The notes under the pieces are model-generated. The model searched no databases and was not told the DNA's origin. It was given only the letters and a program-made list of their open reading frames with translations. 33,492 nucleotides of DNA from an uncultured Clostridia bacterium (GTDB lineage: Bacteria > Bacillota > Clostridia > TANB77 > CAG-508). The stretch spans positions 1 to 33,492 of the forward strand of contig CANPYN010000008.1 of the NCBI GenBank assembly GCA_947588635.1, given 5' to 3'. The position numbers and the translations under genes are program-made. Of this stretch, positions 27,001 through 33,492 are shown piece by piece; position 1 is the stretch's first letter, and each line of letters opens with the position of its first letter.

Positions 27001-27152
27001 TGTGTATATCTGATTTTTCCAATTGTGAACTTGTCGCACTTGCTAGTACTATTGCAATTGCTATAAGCAAAGAATTTACTAAGGAAGAATTATCAATTCT
27101 TTCTGGTTTTTTCTCCGCAATTGGTGATAATTTAACTATTCTTTCATCATAA
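27000..27152 (+). CDS. Small conserved-looking Clostridia protein (50 aa)
   Basis: Not in the ORF track: [50 protein letters not shown]. Resembles small Clostridia proteins with a (C)xLVxLASxIAIxIxK...LSxFFxxIGDNL pattern; overlaps the recR stop. Confidence 0.6.
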   Translation: MCISDFSNCELVALASTIAIAISKEFTKEELSILSGFFSAIGDNLTILSS

Positions 27153-27746
27153 TTCTCTTCTTCCCTCTAATGCTTTACTAAGAGTTACTTCATCTGTATA
27201 TTCTAAATCTCCACCAACAGGTATACCATGTGCTATTCTTGTAACTTTTATTCCTAATGGTTTTATTATTTTTGATAAATATATAGCTGTTGCCTCTCCT
27301 TCTACTCTAGGATTTGTAGCTATTATTATCTCCTTTATATCTCCATTTTCTATACGATTTAAAAGTTCTTTTATCTTTATATCCTCTGGTCCAATTCCAT
27401 TCATAGGAGATATTGTACCATGTAATACATGATACACTCCTTTAAATTCGTGCGTTCTTTCCATTGCCATTATATCTCGTACATCTTCTACAACACATAT
27501 TACCGAATTATCTCTCTTAGAACTACTACATATTGGACATGGATTAGTGTCTGAAATATTATAACAGTTACTACAATATTTTAAATTATTTTTTGCATTT
27601 ACTATAGAATTTATAAACTCTTGTGTGTCCTCTTCATTTAAATCTAACATATGAAAAGCAAGTCTTACTGCTGTTTTGTGACCAATACTTGGTAATTTTT
27701 CAAAACTTTCTATTAATTTTTCTATAGATGGTGAATAGTATGACAT
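27147..27746 (-). CDS. recR: Recombination protein RecR
   Basis: 199 aa; [15 protein letters not shown], CxxC zinc finger [16 protein letters not shown], Toprim [12 protein letters not shown]. Confidence 0.97.
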   Translation of the reverse strand: MSYYSPSIEKLIESFEKLPSIGHKTAVRLAFHMLDLNEEDTQEFINSIVNAKNNLKYCSNCYNISDTNPCPICSSSKRDNSVICVVEDVRDIMAMERTHEFKGVYHVLHGTISPMNGIGPEDIKIKELLNRIENGDIKEIIIATNPRVEGEATAIYLSKIIKPLGIKVTRIAHGIPVGGDLEYTDEVTLSKALEGRREL

Positions 27747-27876
27747 ATTACATTATCCCCTTTTATAATTACACCTTTTTATCTAGAATTACTACTTCCT
27801 ACTATTATTTGTAAAAAGACACAACCTTTCTTTTTTAATGGTTAGTCCATATTTTATATCAACAAGTGTTATGATA

Positions 27877-28218
27877 TTAAAACATACCTGGTATATTATA
27901 CTTTCCCATAGCTGCACTTTGTGCACTATCGACTTTTCTTAATGCTTCATTTATGCAGGTAATAATTAAATCTTGAAGCATTTCAACATCATCAGGATCT
28001 ACAACATCTTTACTTATATTTATTTCTTTTATCTCCTTGTTTCCTCCTACTTTTACACTTATTGCTCCTCCTCCAGCTGTAGCTTCAAATTCTTTTGCCT
28101 GTAATTCTTCTTGTGATTTTTCTAAATCAGATTGCATTTTTTTTGCTTCTTTCATTAATTGGTTAATATTCATTCCTCCAAATCCTCCCATTCCTGGGAA
28201 TCCACCTCTCTTTGACAT
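27877..28218 (-). CDS. ybaB: YbaB/EbfC family nucleoid-associated protein
   Basis: MKEAKKMQSDLEKSQEELQAKEFEATAGGGAISVKVGGNKEI; between dnaX and recR. Confidence 0.95.
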   Translation of the reverse strand: MSKRGGFPGMGGFGGMNINQLMKEAKKMQSDLEKSQEELQAKEFEATAGGGAISVKVGGNKEIKEINISKDVVDPDDVEMLQDLIITCINEALRKVDSAQSAAMGKYNIPGMF

Positions 28219-28236
28219 TTTAATACTCTCCTTTCT

Positions 28237-29826
28237 TTATTCGTCTATTATATTAATTGGTATATCCAAATCTGTTATCATATTTTCAATAGAATTTGTT
28301 TTTAAATTAACTTTTTTTTTATCTTCTGCACTCACAAATCTTATATTCATAGTTTTTCCCGCTTCTATAGATGCAATTTTTTCAATTTCTGCTTTATTTT
28401 CGTGAGTTTCTAAAATATTTTTCGCAAATGAGTTCTTATTTGGAATTTCCACCTCAATTGTCATATCATTTACTTCCTTCGCTGTACTTCCGATAAGATT
28501 TACATATATCCCCATTTTACCTTCTTGTTTAATTTTATTAATTACATTATTCCAATATAAAAGATTTTTTCCATCTGACGTCTTTTTATTATTATTTTCT
28601 TCTGCATTTCTAATAACTGCCCCTGAAGTATTTTTCTCTGCACTTGTTTTATTTGGATTTTTATTCCTAATTTGCTGCTCTCTACTTGTTTCTTTTGGTT
28701 CACTCGTAGGTATATCTTTTCCAACTGCTGATTTCTCATTATTCATTTCTACATTAACACATGCTTTTATCATTCCTGCTTCAAACATTACTGTTTTTTG
28801 CGATGACCATTTAATAGTATTTGAAAGCTGTGATAATTCATAAATTAAATATAATAATCTTTCTTTAGATATTCTTTGTGATAATTCATCTATTTGTTTT
28901 TTTTCTTCTTGATTATAAATATCTAAATTCTTACTTGCCTTATATACTAATATATCTTTTATATATTTTATTATTTCCCACAAAAAATTATCAATGTCTT
29001 TTCCTTCATTTATTATATCATTTGTATTATCAATCATATCATCTACATTTGAATCAACAATAGCTTTAACTATAGAATAAATTTGTGTGGTCTTTGGAAT
29101 TCCAACTAAATCCCTTACAGTATTTTCATTAATTATACCTTTTTGTTCTCCTGTACATCTCTCTAATATGCTTATCGCATCACGCATTGCTCCTTCTGAA
29201 AGAACAGCTATAATACTCAAAGCATCGTCTGTTATTTCTATATTGCTTTCTTTGCATATTATTTTTAATCTTTTTATTACATCTTGATTAGAAATTCTTT
29301 TAAAATCAAATCTTTGACACCTAGAAAGAATCGTTGCTGGTAATTTTTGAGGCTCTGTCGTAGCAAGTATAAATTTAACATGCTCTGGAGGTTCCTCTAG
29401 AGTTTTTAGCAAAGCATTAAATGCCCCTGTTGACAACATATGTACCTCATCTATAATATATACTCTATATTTTGCACGAGTTGGTAAAAAATTTACTTCA
29501 TCTCTAATTGCTCTTATATCTTCCACACTATTATTTGATGCAGCATCCATTTCTACAACATCAGTGAGAGCTCCAGAAAGTATTGCCTTACAAATTTCAC
29601 ATTCATTACAAGGTTCCCCATCATGTGGATTTAAGCAGTTAATAGCCCTTGCTAAAATTTTGGCTGCGGATGTTTTTCCAGTTCCTCTACCGCCATTAAA
29701 AAGATACGCATGTCCAACTCTCTCAGCAATTATTTGTTTTTTTAGTGTATCTGTAATATGCTCTTGTCCAACCATTTCATTAAACTTCAACGGTCTGAAT
29801 TTTCTATATAGTGCTGTATATGACAT
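28237..29826 (-). CDS. dnaX: DNA polymerase III gamma/tau subunit
   Basis: SYTALYRKFRPLKFNEMVGQEHITDTLKKQI...GGRGTGKTS...IIDEVHMLS. Confidence 0.97.
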   Translation of the reverse strand: MSYTALYRKFRPLKFNEMVGQEHITDTLKKQIIAERVGHAYLFNGGRGTGKTSAAKILARAINCLNPHDGEPCNECEICKAILSGALTDVVEMDAASNNSVEDIRAIRDEVNFLPTRAKYRVYIIDEVHMLSTGAFNALLKTLEEPPEHVKFILATTEPQKLPATILSRCQRFDFKRISNQDVIKRLKIICKESNIEITDDALSIIAVLSEGAMRDAISILERCTGEQKGIINENTVRDLVGIPKTTQIYSIVKAIVDSNVDDMIDNTNDIINEGKDIDNFLWEIIKYIKDILVYKASKNLDIYNQEEKKQIDELSQRISKERLLYLIYELSQLSNTIKWSSQKTVMFEAGMIKACVNVEMNNEKSAVGKDIPTSEPKETSREQQIRNKNPNKTSAEKNTSGAVIRNAEENNNKKTSDGKNLLYWNNVINKIKQEGKMGIYVNLIGSTAKEVNDMTIEVEIPNKNSFAKNILETHENKAEIEKIASIEAGKTMNIRFVSAEDKKKVNLKTNSIENMITDLDIPINIIDE

Positions 29827-29854
29827 GTTTTCCCCCTTAAATTATAAGTTAACT

Positions 29855-29951
29855 TCTCTATGGAAAGCAACCCACATAGAAATTGACTACTTATCGCTGC
29901 TTCCTTCCGGACCTGACGAGATTCATAGTTTTCTATTGAATTACTCTCCAT
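29855..29951 (-). ncRNA. ffs: Signal recognition particle RNA (small bacterial type)
   Basis: Minus strand contains GTCAGGTCCGGAAGGAAGCAGCGATAAGTAG, the conserved SRP RNA tip loop, with pairing terminal arms (TATGGAGAG.../...CTTTCCATA); located upstream of dnaX as in other Bacillota. Ends approximate. Confidence 0.92.
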
Positions 29952-30057
29952 ACAAAAGTTAACTTACTATTTACTATATTATTATATAATCTAATTTAGA
30001 TATAATCAAGCTTTTTTATTGTTTTCAATTTGTTATTTGATAAATGTTTTTTGTAAA

Positions 30058-30804
30058 TTAAAATCTCTTAAATATAACATTTTCAAGTTCTGTATCTTCT
30101 AAGCTTCCAACTCCATCTTCTAATATATTTCCTGTTGGTAAATCTAAAACCATATTTGCTTTAAATTTATGATCAGATTCAGTTTCTATTATTAAATCAA
30201 ATGTAATTTTAAAATTTATGTCCTCTGATTTTATACCTGCTTTTGCAAGTAATCTTCCATCACTTGGTAATTTTTCATTTTCTTCAAATATATATTCTCC
30301 TAGGTTGTCTAATGTTACACTAAATCCTATTATACCACCCTGATTATTAATTTGAAGTGTTTCTGTATTAGTTGACTGTCCTCCATTATATTCTAATGCA
30401 TTTTGAACTTTATAATCATCTGAATAATTATATGTATTTACTGATTTACTTGGTCTATAGATATCCACAATCATATCTTCGTTTTCTTTAATCACTTGGA
30501 AATTTTCAAAACTCACTTTTTTAATTGCATCTTCTTTTTTGTAATTGCTATTTTTTTCAATTACAAAAAAAACATCATTTTTTTGTAATATTTTAGCATG
30601 CCATATATCCTTACTATCCTGCTTAAGGTCTGATTCAGCTGTACTTATAATATTAATCTTTGTAACATCAAAAGGTAAATTTTTTTCTCCCTCTACATGA
30701 TATCTAAACATAAGGAGTATAGCAATTAATATTACCATTATCAATATAAATCCAACTATACCAAAATGTATCATCCTTTTTTTTGAGAAATTACCTCGTT
30801 TCAT
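30058..30804 (-). CDS. Hypothetical membrane-anchored protein
   Basis: 248 aa with one N-terminal TM segment; start overlaps the tadA stop (ATGA). Confidence 0.6.
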   Translation of the reverse strand: MKRGNFSKKRMIHFGIVGFILIMVILIAILLMFRYHVEGEKNLPFDVTKINIISTAESDLKQDSKDIWHAKILQKNDVFFVIEKNSNYKKEDAIKKVSFENFQVIKENEDMIVDIYRPSKSVNTYNYSDDYKVQNALEYNGGQSTNTETLQINNQGGIIGFSVTLDNLGEYIFEENEKLPSDGRLLAKAGIKSEDINFKITFDLIIETESDHKFKANMVLDLPTGNILEDGVGSLEDTELENVIFKRF

Positions 30805-31274
30805 TTTTTCCTCCGTTTCTTTGCTCTTAACATTTTAAAAAAATCTTTTAAAATATATTCACATTCCTCTTTTAATATTCCTGTTTCTACTTCCACAACA
30901 TGATTAAATTTATAATTTTCTATTTTTATAACTGATTCACATGAACCTGTTTTTGGATCCAGTGTACCAATATATATTTTTTTTATTCTAGAATTAATAA
31001 TTGCTCCCATACACATCATACATGGTTCTAAAGTTATATACATTTCACAATTCTCTAATCTCCACGCATTTAACTTTTTATTAGCTTTTTCTATCGCTAA
31101 TATTTCTGCATGAGAAATACTGCTGTGCTTCGATTCCTTTAAATTATGAGCTTTTGAAATTATTACCCCATCTTTAACAATTATTGCTCCTACAGGTATT
31201 TCTTCTTTTTTATAAGCCTTTTTTGCCTCTTTTAAAGCTTCTTTCATAAATAACTCTTTTTCTAACATCTTCAC
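30801..31274 (-). CDS. tadA: tRNA-specific adenosine deaminase
   Basis: KAYKKEEIPVGAIIVKDG...HAEILAIEKA...LEPCMMCMGAIINSRIKKIYIG. Confidence 0.95.
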   Translation of the reverse strand: MKMLEKELFMKEALKEAKKAYKKEEIPVGAIIVKDGVIISKAHNLKESKHSSISHAEILAIEKANKKLNAWRLENCEMYITLEPCMMCMGAIINSRIKKIYIGTLDPKTGSCESVIKIENYKFNHVVEVETGILKEECEYILKDFFKMLRAKKRRKK

Positions 31275-31515
31275 TTTTCACTCTTACTCTTAAATCTAAA
31301 AAATCCTTCAAAAATTTTTGGTGTGGTACCAACGACGTAGATATTTACAACTCGCGTGGCTTTCTTGGGAAATTGATACAAATATCAATCAATTTATTAC
31401 AGTATATTATATTTTTGAAAAAAAGCAATAGCCAAATTTAAACTAATATTTTCAAAAATTTGTTTTGCTCGATTGTATTTTATCTAACAATATTGTATAG
31501 GAATTGTCATAGGAA

Positions 31516-31626
31516 ATGAACATAGTAGTAGTAATCTATGCCTTAATGGTATCCTCAACAATAAACGTAGCCTTATTGACGATTTTATATATAAAATATG
31601 TAAATTCAATAATAAATAAGGAATAA
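31516..31626 (+). CDS. Small single-TM hydrophobic peptide (36 aa), possible type I toxin-like peptide
   Basis: MNIVVVIYALMVSSTINVALLTILYIKYVNSIINKE*; followed directly by two strong hairpins. Confidence 0.35.
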   Translation: MNIVVVIYALMVSSTINVALLTILYIKYVNSIINKE

Positions 31627-31627
31627 A

Positions 31628-31672
31628 ATAACAACACATTCCACTATGCCAATATTGCGAATGTGTTGTTAT
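31628..31672. repeat. 14-bp perfect stem hairpin
   Basis: ATAACAACACATTC (31628-31641) / GAATGTGTTGTTAT (31659-31672). Confidence 0.8.
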
Positions 31673-31687
31673 ACTCTTATGTAGTGG

Positions 31688-31712
31688 TAACCGCATTCAC
31701 TGCGGTTATTCA
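31688..31712 (+). terminator. Hairpin, probable terminator
   Basis: TAACCGCA-ttcac-TGCGGTTA followed by ttcattt. Confidence 0.55.
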
Positions 31713-32143
31713 TTTCCTATATTTATTATACTTAAGATTTTAATAAAAGTCAAGCAACTAAGTGCTTTTTATATTTACCATAAGATATTCATCAGTTATA
31801 ATAACAGTTTGTACATTATAATTAAATTTTAATCCATTAAAAACATATCCATATATTCTTCTATTGTATATGTTTTGTTACTATTAGATAATGTAATACA
31901 TACTGAAAGAATTGAAAATATTATTAAAAATTTAATTCAGTTTATAAAGATTTAGAAGAAATTATAATATCTTATATCAATATCATATTTAAGGAGAACT
32001 ATGGGGAAATGAATTTTACTTTTGGGGAATTTTCAGTGAAAACCCTATTATCGAACTATATAATCAAGAGGTTATTGATAACAATTTGATTTTTTGCTAT
32101 AATTCTACTAAATAAATAATAATTCATAACGAAGGAGCAAAAA

Positions 32144-33106
32144 ATGTTAAGAGCATGTAGTATATCGAAAAATATAAATGCACAAGCAGTAAAAATATTA
32201 AAGGAAAAGAATATAAGTATAGATGTATGGAATGGAGAAAAATCTCCAACAAAAAATGAATTAAAAGAGTTATTAAGAATATATGATATTTTAATAATAG
32301 GAGTAAAAGAAAAAATAGTTAAAGATATGATTAGCAATATAACGAGCCCTAAAATTATTGGTACATTGTCAATAGGATTAGATCACATAGATAAAGAATG
32401 CTTACAATCTAATTTTATTAATGTTGTTAATTGCCCAACAGCTAATGTAGAATCAGTTGCAGAGCATATTTTTGCTTTAATATTAGATTGTAGCAAAAGA
32501 ATACAAGAAGCTAATGATTTAGTTATAGATGGAAAAGGTGATAAGAAATTTTTAGGAAGTAAACCAAATGATATATCAGGTAAAACAATTGGATTAATAG
32601 GTGCAGGAAATATATCTAAAAGATTAATAAATATTGCAAACATATTCCAAATGTCGGTTTTATGCTATACACTTCATCCAAACAATCATAAAGACTTAAC
32701 TCAAAAAGGAGTAAAATTTGTAGGACTTGATGAATTACTGCAAAATTCAGACATTGTAAATGTAAGTTTACCACTAAAAGAACAAACTAGAAACTTAATA
32801 TCAAAAGAAAAAGTCGGATTACTAAAAGAAAATTCTATATTTATAAATACTTCTAGAACTGAAATCACAGATGTTTGTTCCTTAGTAGAGTTTGCGGATA
32901 AAAATCCTAATTTTTATTTGGGATTAGATATTGATATAGGAGAGTATGCAAATTTATTGTCTCAAAGAAGAAATAACGTTATTGTAACACCACATATCGC
33001 TGGCTGTACAGATGAAGCTATACAAAGAACCTTTATAGAGTGTGCACAGAATATAGTTAATGTATTAGATAGAAGAAAAGAAGAAAAAGATGTAGAAGAA
33101 AGATAG
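32144..33106 (+). CDS. D-isomer-specific 2-hydroxyacid dehydrogenase (NAD-binding)
   Basis: IGTLSIGLDHIDKE...NVESVAEHIFALIL...GKTIGLIGAGNISKRL...IFINTSRTEITD...VTPHIAGCTDEA. Confidence 0.9.
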   Translation: MLRACSISKNINAQAVKILKEKNISIDVWNGEKSPTKNELKELLRIYDILIIGVKEKIVKDMISNITSPKIIGTLSIGLDHIDKECLQSNFINVVNCPTANVESVAEHIFALILDCSKRIQEANDLVIDGKGDKKFLGSKPNDISGKTIGLIGAGNISKRLINIANIFQMSVLCYTLHPNNHKDLTQKGVKFVGLDELLQNSDIVNVSLPLKEQTRNLISKEKVGLLKENSIFINTSRTEITDVCSLVEFADKNPNFYLGLDIDIGEYANLLSQRRNNVIVTPHIAGCTDEAIQRTFIECAQNIVNVLDRRKEEKDVEER

Positions 33107-33115
33107 GGAAATCGA

Positions 33116-33492
33116 ATGGAACAAAATAATGTATGGAGATATTTTTTAATATCTGATTTAGCAGGAAAAGTTATAAGTGTGTTTAAAGATGTATTTTTGG
33201 GAATTTATTTCTTAAAAATAACGCAAGGAAATATAGTTGATGTCTCAATGTATTATATAATTTTCTTTTTAACTTACTTAGTATGTCTGATGCTTGTAAA
33301 TAGACTTCAAAAAATAAATTTAGTCTCTATGTTTAGAATAGGAATATTTTTAAATTTAATGCAATGCGTAGTTTTATTAATCGCTGGTGAAAAAATTTCA
33401 AATTATATAATTCCATTTGCAATATTTGCAAGCATTGGAAATGCATTTTATTATTATCCTGAGCAAATATTAATAAAAAGAGTGAATAAAGA
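33116..33492 (+). CDS. Polytopic membrane protein, MFS-like transporter (5' part, runs off the window)
   Basis: MEQNNVWRYFLISDLAGKVISVFKDVFLGIYFLKITQGNIVDVSMYYIIFFLTYLVCLMLV...; open frame to the window end. Confidence 0.6.
   Translation, partial: MEQNNVWRYFLISDLAGKVISVFKDVFLGIYFLKITQGNIVDVSMYYIIFFLTYLVCLMLVNRLQKINLVSMFRIGIFLNLMQCVVLLIAGEKISNYIIPFAIFASIGNAFYYYPEQILIKRVNK

Noticed and set aside
29564-29962. Plus-strand ORF 29564..29962
   Set aside because: Antisense to dnaX and SRP RNA, both well supported on the minus strand.
31318-31375. T-box-like motif (ggtgtggtaccaacgacg...actcgcgtggc)
   Set aside because: Only a partial match to the T-box core. I find no specifier domain or downstream aminoacyl-tRNA/amino-acid gene on the same strand.
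31484-31696. Minus-strand 70-aa ORF
   Set aside because: Overlaps the two palindromes and has low-complexity R/L/S-rich content; the plus-strand TM peptide is more plausible.

Overview
AT-rich window from what looks like a spore-forming, Clostridia-like Bacillota (SASP, SleB, YpeB, and a dnaX-ybaB-recR block next to tadA and SRP RNA). Main blocks: (1) a GC-richer purB; (2) a decayed plasmid/IME-like module (MobC-like remnant, wHTH replication-type protein, hairpin-rich intergenic region) next to an N-terminally truncated M14 peptidase; (3) redox and housekeeping genes (SDR, endonuclease, desulfoferrodoxin, FprA flavodiiron protein, ProS); (4) a ~13 kb surface-glycan / teichoic-acid-like cluster (TagG/TagH-like ABC exporter, several glycosyltransferases, CDP-glycerol-transferase-like, TagA/WecG, WecB/MnaA, two paralogous polytopic membrane proteins, GtrA); (5) sporulation/germination genes; (6) the tadA-SRP RNA-dnaX-ybaB-recR housekeeping block; (7) a hydroxyacid dehydrogenase and a partial transporter.

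Main discovery candidate: four genes (FprA, M14 peptidase, a glycosyltransferase, TagA) are broken into two or more ORFs by +1 frameshifts at five sites. All five have the same form: an in-frame CGG codon whose C must be skipped so that the next triplet GGN (Gly) resumes the conserved protein. In a manual scan of all the other ORFs, in-frame CGG appeared only twice, at codon 15 of the GC-rich purB and four codons from the end of tadA. This suggests CGG is an unassigned or hungry codon in this genome and acts as a +1 frameshift (or quadruplet CGGN) signal. The sequence pattern is directly visible. The mechanism is inference and needs genome-wide, tRNA and proteomic tests.
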